Shown here in pieces: positions 38,124 through 47,057 of a stretch of DNA of 64,000 nt. The position numbers were made by a program, and so were the translations under genes. Positions within the stretch are counted from its first letter, which is position 1; each line of letters opens with the position of its first letter. The notes beneath the pieces are model-generated. The model saw only the letters and a list, made by a program, of their open reading frames with translations. It was not told the origin of the DNA and ran no database searches. Source of the DNA: Microbulbifer sp. ALW1 (GTDB taxonomy: Bacteria; Pseudomonadota; Gammaproteobacteria; Pseudomonadales; Cellvibrionaceae); contig NZ_CP047569.1 in NCBI RefSeq assembly GCF_009903625.1, positions 1,086,501 to 1,150,500 of the forward strand, read 5' to 3'.

Positions 38124-38180
38124 GTCTGCTGTTTGGTGATGAGAGGTATCTCTGGTGATTTAGTGGGAGAAGGTATGGTT

Positions 38181-38222
38181 GCAGGAGAGAAGTAGCAGGA
38201 AAGAGGTAGCAGGAGAGAAGTA
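38181..38222. repeat. three 14-bp tandem repeats
   Basis: The unit GCAGGAGAGAAGTA occurs three times head to tail (38181-38194, 38195-38208, 38209-38222); the middle copy has two changes. No coding or hairpin role is evident. Confidence 0.75.
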
Positions 38223-38336
38223 ACAGACTGATCGCTGCCAGCAGCGGAGAGTAGATCGTCTTAGTGAGATTGCAGTGAAGGGATATTCCCAGAGTTAAGG
38301 GTGCCGCAAGTGGCGTAGTATTCCGGGCATAAAAAA

Positions 38337-38356
38337 GGCCAGCAATAATGCTGGCC
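38337..38356 (-). terminator. intrinsic terminator of the aminotransferase gene
   Basis: An 8-bp stem (38337-38344 with 38349-38356) and 4-base loop run on the minus strand into six T residues. Confidence 0.9.
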
Positions 38357-38384
38357 AGTGGAGCGATTGTTTGAACGCTGTCTG

Positions 38385-39530
38385 CTATGACATGCGATTC
38401 AATACTTTCGGCAGGGCGGAAGTGTATTTTTCGACATCTTCCAGGAAGCCCATGCTCACGCGGGACCAGTTGTTGTAGTCCCGATAAATACCGCGGATCA
38501 ATACGTTTTCCTTGGCCATCTCGGCGCGGAAGGTTTCCGCGTTCAGGTCCCCGAGGTTGACGAACATGAAGTTGGTGACGGACGGGAGAGCGGTCAGCCC
38601 ATTCTCTTTCAGCGCAGCACTGACCATCTCGCGCGCTTCTTTTACCTTGGCCCGTGAGTAGTCCATAAATTTATGGTCTTCATAGCTGGCAATGGCCGCT
38701 GCCAATCCCGCCTGGTTCAAACCGTACCAGCCGATGCCAAAGCGCTCCATTTCCGCAATTTTTTCCGGCTGCGCGATCATGTAGCCAACGCGCATACCTG
38801 CAAGGCCATAAATCTTGGAAAAGGTGCGTGCAACAATAATATCGTGGCCCTGTTTGATCAGCGGGATCACGGTATTGGCATCGCTGTTGTCGGTCAGTTC
38901 GTTATAGGCTTCATCCGCCAATACGGTGCACTTTTTTGACGCCTTGATGCAGAAGTTGCGCATCGCTATCGGGTCTACCAGCATGCCGGTGGGGTTGTTC
39001 GGGTTGGTAACCTGCACCATGGAAATTGAATCATCGATGGCCGCGTACATGGCATCGAGATCAATGGCGAGGGATTCCAGTTTGGGCAGGCGCTTGATTT
39101 CGCCAATGTTCTGGACTTCCAGTACCCGCGAGGTAGTGTCCCAGAAAAGGTCAGGGCCGAGTATGTTGCCCTTGTGGCCAGCCACAATCGCCGCGGCCAC
39201 CAGGCCGGCACTGGAACCGGAGCCGAGCGCGACATGCTCGGGCGTGAGTCCGTGGCGTTCGGCAATCATGGTTTTCAGGCGCATGACACTGTCGTAAACG
39301 TAATAGGCGCCTTTCTGGCTCGCCTCCATCATGGCTTTGAGCGCTGCCGGACTGGGGCCGTAAGGGTTTTCGTTCGCATTCAGCTTGGCGACCCCCGGGG
39401 GCGGTCCGTAGAGCGGCGTTGGCCGAATCATTTCCTTGGCCGATGCGCTGGCGGCACCGCCAATGGCGGCCGCGGAGAACGCCGCAGTGGCGCCCTGCAG
39501 AAACAACCTCCTGCTCAGTGATTTATGCAT
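38385..39530 (-). CDS. Tat-exported class I/II aminotransferase (HisC-like)
   Basis: 381 residues. The N-terminus has a twin-arginine signal (SRRLFLQG followed by an alanine-rich segment ending ASA-KE). The rest is a fold-type I PLP aminotransferase close to histidinol-phosphate aminotransferases: NANENPYGPS, NPNNPTG (175-183), DEAY with PLP-binding Asp206, and SKIYGLAG with Schiff-base Lys239. Export of a PLP enzyme in folded form fits Tat. Substrate unknown. It follows the TauE/SafE exporter gene by 74 bases on the same strand and probably shares its transcript and terminator. Confidence 0.88.
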   Translation of the reverse strand: MHKSLSRRLFLQGATAAFSAAAIGGAASASAKEMIRPTPLYGPPPGVAKLNANENPYGPSPAALKAMMEASQKGAYYVYDSVMRLKTMIAERHGLTPEHVALGSGSSAGLVAAAIVAGHKGNILGPDLFWDTTSRVLEVQNIGEIKRLPKLESLAIDLDAMYAAIDDSISMVQVTNPNNPTGMLVDPIAMRNFCIKASKKCTVLADEAYNELTDNSDANTVIPLIKQGHDIIVARTFSKIYGLAGMRVGYMIAQPEKIAEMERFGIGWYGLNQAGLAAAIASYEDHKFMDYSRAKVKEAREMVSAALKENGLTALPSVTNFMFVNLGDLNAETFRAEMAKENVLIRGIYRDYNNWSRVSMGFLEDVEKYTSALPKVLNRMS

Positions 39531-39604
39531 TATTTTGTTCTCCTGGTTGTGTGAACGGTCTTGTGTGGTCGTTGATGAACGACCATTTTTAAAATAAAAA
39601 CGGC

Positions 39605-40423
39605 TCAGGCTTTGGCAAACATGGCCATGGAAACGGCAATCAGGTAAACCCCGAACAGGCGCTTCAGGTGCAGTTCATTCAGGCTATGTGCCCAGCGTGC
39701 ACCAATAGGCGCCGAGATTATTGAAAATACGGAAATGGCAATAAGCGCAGGAATATTGATGTAACCAATCGAGCCCATGGGCAAATTCGGTGCGCCCAGC
39801 CCCATAATGAGGAAGCCAATGGCGCCGGGGAGGCCGATGAGAAAGCCGATACCGGATGCGGTGGCTACGGCCTGGTGCGCCGGGCGGTTGCACAGCACCA
39901 TGGTCATCACGGTAATGGTGCCGCCGCCGATACCGAGCAGGGAGGAAAAACCGCCGAGAAAACTCGCCAGGCCAGCGCGGGCAATACCTGTCGGCATTTC
40001 CAGTTTGCCCTTGAGCCCGTCAAAAAGATTGGGGAAAAGGAAATAGATGGAATACATCAGGACGCCGGCCGCAAACACATAGACCAGGCTTTTACTGTTG
40101 GTGAAGGAGGCGATATAGAGGCCGGCAAAAACCCCCAGTACTATCCATATGGACCAGTCCCGCAGCACTTTAAAGTCCACGGCTCCGCGCTTATTGTGCG
40201 CCTGTACCGATCTTGCCGAAGAGACCACGATGGATGCCAGTGAGGTACCTACTGCCACGCGCATCATTTCATCGGTAGCACTGTGTAGAAAGGGGAAGAC
40301 CGCCAGCAGTGCCGGCACCACCACAAACCCGCCTCCGTTGCCAAATAAACCCGCCGTTATTCCGGCGATAAGGCCCGCTGCACAGAGCAGCAAGATAAAC
40401 AGTGATACTTCTTCGATGCTCAT
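39605..40423 (-). CDS. TauE/SafE (TSUP) family membrane transporter
   Basis: 272 residues with about 8 hydrophobic segments. The repeated family motif occurs as GLFGNGGGFVVVPAL and LLGIGGGTITVMTMV in the two halves. ATG 40423 has GGAG five bases upstream, preferred over a GTG six bases earlier. Family members export sulfite, sulfoacetate or related organic anions. Next to the exported aminotransferase it might handle a product such as an amino-sulfonate, but that is speculation. Confidence 0.88.
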   Translation of the reverse strand: MSIEEVSLFILLLCAAGLIAGITAGLFGNGGGFVVVPALLAVFPFLHSATDEMMRVAVGTSLASIVVSSARSVQAHNKRGAVDFKVLRDWSIWIVLGVFAGLYIASFTNSKSLVYVFAAGVLMYSIYFLFPNLFDGLKGKLEMPTGIARAGLASFLGGFSSLLGIGGGTITVMTMVLCNRPAHQAVATASGIGFLIGLPGAIGFLIMGLGAPNLPMGSIGYINIPALIAISVFSIISAPIGARWAHSLNELHLKRLFGVYLIAVSMAMFAKA

Positions 40424-40740
40424 AGACACTCCGCTAGCTCTTCGTTGAACAAAGTCTAAAAAGCATTAAACGTGCCAATAGTCCCGCGGCCGGGTTGTGC
40501 TGCGATGAATGGAATTTCCGTGAGGGTGGGGCGAATCTGGGCGCCATCACAATCTTGGTTGGTGGGATCAACGCAACGGAAGAATTGTTGGCTGTCACTG
40601 TGGCCACCGCGACGACTTGCCCCGAAAGTGTGATTCGGACAGGGCGATCTGCCGAATCCCGGTGTTGCGGTTTACTGTCGAGGCGCGAGTGGTAATCTCT
40701 ACGGTTTAATAATGCACAACAAAGGTTTTTGGGGGGATCA
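40424..40740. other. divergent intergenic region, no gene seen
   Basis: Separates the TSUP gene from the metalloprotease gene. Short open frames here have no ribosome site. No operator recognised. Confidence 0.5.
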
Positions 40741-43134
40741 ATGCTAACGAGGTTACTCTTTGCCGCGCTGCTGATATCCAGTTTGTCCGCTGAGGCGGCG
40801 AGCATCGGCGAAATCACCAGCGGTATGAAAAAGCAGCAGGGGCTGTACGATTTCTACTGGGATAGTAAAGAAGGTCGGGTTCTACTGGAGCTGGACCACT
40901 TTGACCAGGATCTGCTGTTTGTTACTGGCCTGGCGCAGGGCCTGGGATCCAACCCGGTGGGCCTGGACCGCAATCAGGCCGGCGAGAGCCGTCTGGTGCG
41001 ATTTGAGCGGGTGGGCAACAAGGTATTGCTGCACCAGCGCAATCTCGCTTACCGCGCCGAATCCGACAACCCGGCCGAGCGCCAGGCGGTATCGGAAGCA
41101 TTCGCCTCTTCGGTGCTATGGGGCTTCACAGTACTGGCGGAAGAGGGCGGTGCGGTACTGGTGGACTTCACGCCTTTTCTGCTGAGCGACCAGCACGGCA
41201 TTGCCCAGCGCCTCAAAGACACCAAGCAGGGCAGTTACAGCATCGATGGCAGCAAGTCTTCCATTTACCTGCCGAGAACCAAGAGCTTCCCCAAAAACAC
41301 GGAATTTGAAGCGCAGCTGACATTCACAGGCAGTGAACCGGGTAACTACCTGAAGGAAGTGGTTCCTACGCCGACACTGGTGACCTTGCGCCAGCATATT
41401 TCACTGGTGGAGCTGCCGGATAACGAATACCAGCCCCGCCAGTTCCACAGCAATAGCGGCTATTTCCCGCTGACCTATCGCGACTATGCGACGGCGATCG
41501 ATCAGCCGATGGATCAGCGGCTGATTTTCCGCCACCGCCTGCAGAAGCAACCCGGTAGCGATGAAGTGGTGGAGCCGATCGTTTACTACGTGGACTCCGG
41601 TGTACCGGAGCCGGTGCGCAGTGCCCTGATCGAGGGCGCAAGCTGGTGGAATCAGGCCTTCGAGGCCGCCGGTTTCAAGAATGCCTTCCAGGTAAAAGTG
41701 CTGCCGGAGGACGCCGATCCGTTGGATGTGCGCTACAACGTGATCAACTGGGTGCACCGTTCTACCCGAGGCTGGTCCTACGGTTATTCCGTCTACGACC
41801 CGCGTACCGGGGAAATTCTCAAGGGTAATGTCACCCTGGGCTCCCTGCGTGTGCGCCAGGATTTTCTCATTGCCCAGGGCCTGTTGCAGCCCTACGTCCA
41901 GGAGGACGCCGATACGCAAGCGCTGCAGGATATGGCGCTGGCCCGTATTCGCCAGCTGTCTGCCCATGAGGTGGGCCACACCCTCGGACTGGCCCACAAC
42001 TTTGTGGCGAGTACCGAAGGTCGCGCTTCGGTAATGGATTACCCGGCGCCGCTGGTGACTCTGGATGGCGATGCGCTGAAATTACAGCAAGCCTACGACA
42101 CCGGTATCGGTGCCTGGGACAAACTGGCGGTCCGCTACGGGTATGGTGTTACCGACAACGCGCAGGAGCATCAGTATTTGGCCGCGGTTATCGATGATGC
42201 CCGTGATCAGAAATTGCGTTTTATCTCTGACCCGGATTCCCGCTCCATCAATAATGCCCACGGTTCTTCTCACCTGTGGGACAACGGCGGCGATGTGTTG
42301 GATGAGTTTTCCCGCATGACAGAGCTGCGCCGTTACGCACTGGATAATTTCAGTCGTGCGGCAAACCGTTCGGATACGGTACGCTCCTCCCTGGATGAAA
42401 CCCTGGTGCCAGTGTATTACGGGCATCGCTACCAGGCGGAAGCGGTCGGCAAGTTGATTGGTGGCCTGGAGTACGATTACCTCTACAATAACGCCGATCC
42501 GGAGAGCTATACCCTGGTGCCAGCGAACAAGCAGCAGCAGGCGATCGATGCCCTGGTCTCGACGCTGCAGCCGGAATTTCTGACCCTGCCAGAAAAGGTA
42601 CTGCAACTGCTGCCGCCGAAATCCTACGGTTACAGCCGCACCGGTGAGAGCTTCCCGGCCTATACCGGTGTCGCGTTTGATGGGATTGCGATGGCGGAAG
42701 CGGCGGCAGGCCACACTTACGCGATACTGCTTGATCCGGAGCGCGCCGCCCGCCTGCAGGAGCAGCAGGCCCGTCGCGGTGAAGGCCCGGGCTTCAATAC
42801 CCTGCTGGCCCAGCTGACCGAGCAATCGCTGAAGCGCGAAAAATATGACGGGCTAGAGGCGGCAGTACACCAGCGGGTGAATCACGTCTATATCCACCGC
42901 CTGATGCTGCTTGCCAGCGACAAAAAAGCGCCGGAATCCGCCCGTGCGCGTGCCAACTTTGAGCTGGCAAAATTCCAGCACGCCATTGGTGAAATGAAAC
43001 TTTTTGGCGATGATCCCCTGGGATACAACGCGCACTACTTCAATGAAGCCAACCGCATAGCCGCGTTTATGCAGGGGGATTTGAAGGTGGACGCGGGTGA
43101 TGTGAAAGCAATACCGCCAGGGTCGCCGATTTGA
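40741..43134 (+). CDS. secreted zinc metalloprotease (DUF5117/DUF5118-like)
   Basis: 797 residues from ATG 40741, preceded by a run of G residues that serves as ribosome site. Signal peptide (ending SAEA-AS). An N-terminal DUF5118/5117-type region (about 30-230, EGRVLLELDHFDQDLLFVTGLAQGLG style) leads to a zincin domain with HEVGHTLGLAHNF (His409, Glu410, His413, His419) and the Met-turn VMDYPAP. Probably acts in the periplasm or outside on peptides. Substrate unknown; single gene with its own terminator. Confidence 0.88.
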   Translation: MLTRLLFAALLISSLSAEAASIGEITSGMKKQQGLYDFYWDSKEGRVLLELDHFDQDLLFVTGLAQGLGSNPVGLDRNQAGESRLVRFERVGNKVLLHQRNLAYRAESDNPAERQAVSEAFASSVLWGFTVLAEEGGAVLVDFTPFLLSDQHGIAQRLKDTKQGSYSIDGSKSSIYLPRTKSFPKNTEFEAQLTFTGSEPGNYLKEVVPTPTLVTLRQHISLVELPDNEYQPRQFHSNSGYFPLTYRDYATAIDQPMDQRLIFRHRLQKQPGSDEVVEPIVYYVDSGVPEPVRSALIEGASWWNQAFEAAGFKNAFQVKVLPEDADPLDVRYNVINWVHRSTRGWSYGYSVYDPRTGEILKGNVTLGSLRVRQDFLIAQGLLQPYVQEDADTQALQDMALARIRQLSAHEVGHTLGLAHNFVASTEGRASVMDYPAPLVTLDGDALKLQQAYDTGIGAWDKLAVRYGYGVTDNAQEHQYLAAVIDDARDQKLRFISDPDSRSINNAHGSSHLWDNGGDVLDEFSRMTELRRYALDNFSRAANRSDTVRSSLDETLVPVYYGHRYQAEAVGKLIGGLEYDYLYNNADPESYTLVPANKQQQAIDALVSTLQPEFLTLPEKVLQLLPPKSYGYSRTGESFPAYTGVAFDGIAMAEAAAGHTYAILLDPERAARLQEQQARRGEGPGFNTLLAQLTEQSLKREKYDGLEAAVHQRVNHVYIHRLMLLASDKKAPESARARANFELAKFQHAIGEMKLFGDDPLGYNAHYFNEANRIAAFMQGDLKVDAGDVKAIPPGSPI

Positions 43135-43163
43135 GCGGCTAACCGATTCTTTGTGAACGCAAT

Positions 43164-43193
43164 AAAAATGCCGGCAATATTGCCGGCATTTTT
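43164..43193. terminator. bidirectional intrinsic terminator
   Basis: A perfect 14-bp stem (43164-43177 with 43180-43193) with A and T runs on both sides lies between the convergent metalloprotease and transglutaminase-like genes. Confidence 0.9.
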
Positions 43194-43230
43194 ATATTCC
43201 CATCGACCTGATTGAGTGCGACCGCGAGGG

Positions 43231-44046
43231 TTATCCACGAATAAACTGTGATTTCCTGATCCAGTGTTTGCCACGATAGTTCCGCGTGGGTGCGGAAGTG
43301 GTTTTGGCCCAGAAGTAATCCCGGTTGAACTGGAACTCTACATCGTAACCCTCGGCCAGGGCGGCCAGGGGCATGGCCTGCCAGTTGGATTGGCGGCGCT
43401 TGCTGGTTGCCTCCAGCAAATACTCAGTATTGTCCACAACGGCGACCACCCAGGCATGGCCGTCGCCGTTGTATGTGCCCAGAGCAACCCGGGCATCGAC
43501 CCCCAGGTTAATCAGCCAGTCGGCCAGCAGTATGGCGTGGTCCTCACAGTCACCGCGCTTCTGATAATAGGCCTGGCGGGAGGTCTGCCAGATATCGGCG
43601 AGCCCTGCATATTGCAGGTGGTCGTACTGGTACTCCTTGCGAATGGCGAGGGTGTAGAGGGGAACCCAGAGTGCCTCGGTATCGAAGGGCTGGAAGCCAA
43701 CCAGGTAGCTGTTGGCAAAGTGGTGCAGGCTGTCGAGACCGCGGGCGGAGGCAGTGACGGATTCAAGTCCCTGCCAGTTCCATACGGAGATATAGCCGCT
43801 CTCTTCGGCAGATCTTTTTCCAATCGCTCCTTGCACCATGCTTTCCGTGAGGGGCGAACTGCTGCCGCTGACCACAACCGTGCCCCGCTGGCTGTCTATA
43901 TGTGTCTCCTCCGCGGATCCCAAGGGCGCGCTGCGGATACTGGCTACCAGCGAAGCCTGCTCCCGCTGCTGGGTCCATTGCTGTTGCAGCAGTTTCGGCA
44001 CCATTAGTAGGGCACCTAGCACGATACCGATGAGCAGTAGACGCAC
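43231..44046 (-). CDS. transglutaminase-like cysteine protein, membrane-anchored
   Basis: 271 residues. One N-terminal membrane helix (2-19). The C-terminal half is a transglutaminase-like fold with Cys167 in RGDCEDHA, His197 in GDGHAWV and an acidic residue (Glu212) in LLEATS, forming a plausible Cys-His-acid triad. Probably a periplasmic peptidase or crosslinking enzyme. The gene follows the DUF350 gene by 10 bases, so they form an operon. Confidence 0.82.
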   Translation of the reverse strand: MRLLLIGIVLGALLMVPKLLQQQWTQQREQASLVASIRSAPLGSAEETHIDSQRGTVVVSGSSSPLTESMVQGAIGKRSAEESGYISVWNWQGLESVTASARGLDSLHHFANSYLVGFQPFDTEALWVPLYTLAIRKEYQYDHLQYAGLADIWQTSRQAYYQKRGDCEDHAILLADWLINLGVDARVALGTYNGDGHAWVVAVVDNTEYLLEATSKRRQSNWQAMPLAALAEGYDVEFQFNRDYFWAKTTSAPTRNYRGKHWIRKSQFIRG

Positions 44047-44056
44047 CGGACTAACC

Positions 44057-44287
44057 TCAGCCCTTGAGCCCGAAGGAAATGATCAGTGCCACAAACATCA
44101 GGATGGTGGAGGCAAAGATTGCGACGGCCATATTGCCGTTCTTCAGCTCCGCTTCAATGTCTACATGCTTGAGTAGCTTCTTGTCGATCACCAGCAGCGC
44201 CACCATGCCGATAAGTAGTGCCAGCAGGGTGTAGAGCAGGTTCAGGCCGAGATTGAACAGGGTGGCGGTCAGAAATTCAGATTGCAC
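44057..44287 (-). CDS. DUF350 small membrane protein
   Basis: 76 residues with two hydrophobic segments, matching a single DUF350 repeat (compare E. coli YjfL): LLYTLLALLIGMVALLVIDKK and the NGNMAVAIFAS motif. First gene of a two-gene unit with the transglutaminase-like gene. DUF350 genes often accompany transglutaminase-like or ATP-grasp genes in envelope-associated clusters; function is unknown. Confidence 0.85.
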   Translation of the reverse strand: MQSEFLTATLFNLGLNLLYTLLALLIGMVALLVIDKKLLKHVDIEAELKNGNMAVAIFASTILMFVALIISFGLKG

Positions 44288-44664
44288 GGTTGTTTATCCT
44301 GAGGGTAATTCGAAGGTGGCTATTGGGCCCCATTAGAAGGGTCTTATTAGACCACAAGTCTATGTTGATTGGCGCGCCGCCAACGTCGTTCTAATGCGTT
44401 CTGGTATCGGCAATTGAACAGGCCTGACTGATCAGTTAGGGAAAGGGAAATTCTGAAATCATCTAAGGGAAACGCTGTTTCATTTTTGACGTCTGCTTCG
44501 CGCCGGCTTGCTCGCTTTGGCAGGGGTTTAAGTACGGGATGGTAGCCTTGCTGACGATGATGAGTGCGCTGAAATGAGCCGGCGTTTTATCGCCACGAAT
44601 CTTGTTGGGAAGGGACCGACCGGGGAATAGACTTCGTGGCACATCCGAAGAGGAGGTAAACCAA
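44288..44664. other. divergent intergenic region, no gene seen
   Basis: Lies between the DUF350 gene and a small secreted-protein gene. I recognise no RNA gene, riboswitch or operator in it. Confidence 0.5.
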
Positions 44665-45057
44665 ATGCGTTATCTTATGCCCGTCGTTCTGTTCTGTGCT
44701 GTAGCGGGTTTTGCTCAGGCGGAAGACCAAATGACTCAGCTCCCTGCTGGGGCGTCCGAAGTGCAGATTATGGGTAAAACCTATTGGCACAGTGGCGATA
44801 ACTTCTATCAGTTCAATGAACAAACTGGTCTTTTCTATCAGGTTCCTCAGCCTACCGTTCAGGCTCATAAGGATCGTCTGTCACAAGCGCATATGTATCA
44901 GCGCAGCCAGACCCTTCCTGCGACTAACCTGACTGGTGACCAGATTGAAGGTTGTCGTAACTCCGCTGCGGATAAATCCAATGAAGTGCCCAACCGGGGC
45001 AGCAGCGTGTACATCAATGAGTACAACAAGTGCATTACTGACCTGCAAAGTCAGTAA
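44665..45057 (+). CDS. small secreted protein, unknown function
   Basis: 130 residues from ATG 44665, which has a strong GAGGAGG ribosome site. Signal peptide (LMPVVLFCAVAGFAQA-ED). The mature part has one likely beta domain (EVQIMGKTYWHSGDNFYQFNEQTGLFYQV) and two cysteines (in EGCRN and NKCIT) that could form a disulfide. No family recognised. Single gene with its own terminator. Confidence 0.8.
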   Translation: MRYLMPVVLFCAVAGFAQAEDQMTQLPAGASEVQIMGKTYWHSGDNFYQFNEQTGLFYQVPQPTVQAHKDRLSQAHMYQRSQTLPATNLTGDQIEGCRNSAADKSNEVPNRGSSVYINEYNKCITDLQSQ

Positions 45058-45077
45058 CCGCCTGAGAAAGGATAAAA

Positions 45078-45108
45078 AGGTTTACCGGGTTACCGGTAAA
45101 CCTTTTTT
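45078..45108 (+). terminator. intrinsic terminator of the small secreted protein gene
   Basis: An 11-bp stem (45078-45088 with 45093-45103) is followed by six T residues counted from 45103. Confidence 0.9.
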
Positions 45109-45152
45109 ATTGAACAAATTTTATTGAACGAATTCCGATAATTCGAGCTGCG

Positions 45153-46052
45153 TTAGCCGGCCACTATCCACTGGGGTGCAACTTGGTTGAAGTCCAGTGC
45201 CATGGTCACGCTCAGAGCGGTTATGGTGATAATCGAAAACCCGAAAACCTGCCGCGCCCAGCCATGGACGTCAACGTCTTTGCGGTAACCGCGCAACGCC
45301 ATCGCCAGCCACCAGAAACTGGTGGTACAGGCCACCGTCATAAACGCTGTACCGGTATAGCCATTCAAAGGCAGCAGAATACTGGTGAGGGCGAACACTG
45401 CAATATAGAGCACGATATGCAGTTTTGCCTTGCTGATGCCCTGTGCAACCGGTAATACCGGGATATTCGCCGCCTCATAGTCGCGATAACGGAATATAGC
45501 AATCGCATAGGAGTGTGGCATTTGCCACAGGCAGAACATCACCAGCAGGATCAACGCTGCAGCGTCACAGGCTCCGGTCACCGCGCAGTAGCCCACCACC
45601 GGCGGCACCGCACCGGACAGCGCGCCCACCAAGGTGCCGTAAACGGAGTTGCGCTTCATATACAGACTGTAAGCCCCTACATAAACCGCAAATCCGAGTG
45701 CCGCGAAAGCGACGGCAACGGCGTTTGTGTAAAACGAGAGCAGCGCAAAGCCCGCAATGCCGAGCGACATGCCGAACAGGAGCGCTGCCCGCGCGGCCAG
45801 GGCACCGGTGACGGTGACCCGGTTGCGGGTCCGTTGCATGCGTGCATCGATGTCGCGGTCGATGTAGTTGTTGATGGCGCAGCCAGAGGCCACGATCAGC
45901 GACAGCCCGGTCACCGAGGCCATAAACAGCCCCCAGTCGATCTCGCCGCGGGCGGCGAGGAAGAATCCCCCCGCTACCGAAATGAGATTGCCGGCGATGA
46001 TGCCCGGCTTGGTGACGGCGAAGTATTTCGATAAATGCTTGAACACGGCCAT
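45153..46052 (-). CDS. cyoE: protoheme IX farnesyltransferase (heme O synthase)
   Basis: 299 residues with about nine membrane segments of the UbiA family. The prenyl-diphosphate motifs [15 protein letters not shown] and [12 protein letters not shown] are present. It farnesylates heme B to heme O, the cofactor of the oxidase encoded just upstream. Last gene of the cyo operon, 22 bases after cyoD. Confidence 0.96.
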   Translation of the reverse strand: MAVFKHLSKYFAVTKPGIIAGNLISVAGGFFLAARGEIDWGLFMASVTGLSLIVASGCAINNYIDRDIDARMQRTRNRVTVTGALAARAALLFGMSLGIAGFALLSFYTNAVAVAFAALGFAVYVGAYSLYMKRNSVYGTLVGALSGAVPPVVGYCAVTGACDAAALILLVMFCLWQMPHSYAIAIFRYRDYEAANIPVLPVAQGISKAKLHIVLYIAVFALTSILLPLNGYTGTAFMTVACTTSFWWLAMALRGYRKDVDVHGWARQVFGFSIITITALSVTMALDFNQVAPQWIVAG

Positions 46053-46074
46053 TACCTGAATCGTGGTAAAAGCA

Positions 46075-46416
46075 TCAATGCATCATCATGGCGTTGGAGG
46101 CGTAGATGATCCACACCGACAGCCCAACCACCATCACGATGATCAATGCAGTAAACAGGAAGGCGAAGGTATTCGCGCGTCCTGCGATGGAGAAGTTGAG
46201 GTGCAGAAAATATTTCAGGTGCACTACCACCTGAACAATCGCCATCACTACCACCAGCCAGATGCTGGTGGCTTTGTCGAATTGCCCGGTCATCACCGCC
46301 CAGAATGGAATGGCGGTGAGTATGACCGACAGCACAAACCCCACCAGGTAGGATTTGACACTGCCGTGATCGGCCGCGTGTTCATGTCCGGAATACAAAT
46401 CAGACTGTGCGCTCAT
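46075..46416 (-). CDS. cyoD: cytochrome o ubiquinol oxidase subunit IV
   Basis: 113 residues from ATG 46416, which overlaps the cyoC stop (TAATG); a longer open frame upstream is not conserved. Three membrane helices with the HLKYFLHLN motif typical of CyoD. Assembles with the other Cyo subunits in the inner membrane. Confidence 0.94.
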   Translation of the reverse strand: MSAQSDLYSGHEHAADHGSVKSYLVGFVLSVILTAIPFWAVMTGQFDKATSIWLVVVMAIVQVVVHLKYFLHLNFSIAGRANTFAFLFTALIIVMVVGLSVWIIYASNAMMMH

Positions 46417-47057
46417 TACAGAACCCCCATCAGGTAAACCACGGAAAATACACACACCCAGACGATATCCAGGAAGTGCCAGAACAGGCTCAGGCAAGAC
46501 AGTCGGGTGATGGTCTGCTGGCCGAGGCCGCGCTTCACTACTTCGATCATCATTATCGCCATCCAGATCAGGCCGGCGGTCACGTGCAGGCCGTGCATGC
46601 CGACCAGGGCGAAGAACGAAGACAGGAAGGCGCTGCGCGACGGGCCGTTGCCCTCGGCTATCAGGTGGTGGAATTCATTCACTTCCATGCCGATAAACAC
46701 CGCGCCGAAGGCGAATGTCACCGCCAACCAGCCGAGGGTGGCGGCTCTGTTCTGGCGATGCGCGCCGATCATGGCGAAACCGTAGGTGATACTGCTGAGC
46801 AGCAGCGCCGCGGTTTCGATGGCCACGTAATCCAGTTCGAAAATATCGCGTCCGGATACGCCGCCGGCGGTGTTCATGAACAGCACCGCGTAGGTGGCGA
46901 ACACCGAGGCGAACAGCAGGCAGTCGGTCATCAGGTAGAGCCAGAAACCGAAAATCGTGTTCTCACCTGAGTCATGATGATGTTCGTGGTGATGGTGATC
47001 GTCGTGGTGATCGGACGCCGCAGTGGCGCCCTGTGGTATTTGAGCTATCGCGGTCAT
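46416..47057 (-). CDS. cyoC: cytochrome o ubiquinol oxidase subunit III
   Basis: 213 residues with five membrane helices. [21 protein letters not shown] and the [14 protein letters not shown] motif identify subunit III. The N-terminus has an unusual His/Asp cluster (about 17-30, 9 of them His), longer than in E. coli CyoC. It overlaps cyoB by 4 bases and cyoD by 1. Confidence 0.95.
   Translation of the reverse strand: MTAIAQIPQGATAASDHHDDHHHHEHHHDSGENTIFGFWLYLMTDCLLFASVFATYAVLFMNTAGGVSGRDIFELDYVAIETAALLLSSITYGFAMIGAHRQNRAATLGWLAVTFAFGAVFIGMEVNEFHHLIAEGNGPSRSAFLSSFFALVGMHGLHVTAGLIWMAIMMIEVVKRGLGQQTITRLSCLSLFWHFLDIVWVCVFSVVYLMGVL

Larger units (their letters stand above)
38075..38384. other. 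intergenic region with two terminators and a tandem repeat
   Basis: Convergent region without a gene. It holds the receptor terminator, three 14-bp tandem repeats and the aminotransferase terminator, listed separately. Confidence 0.7.
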
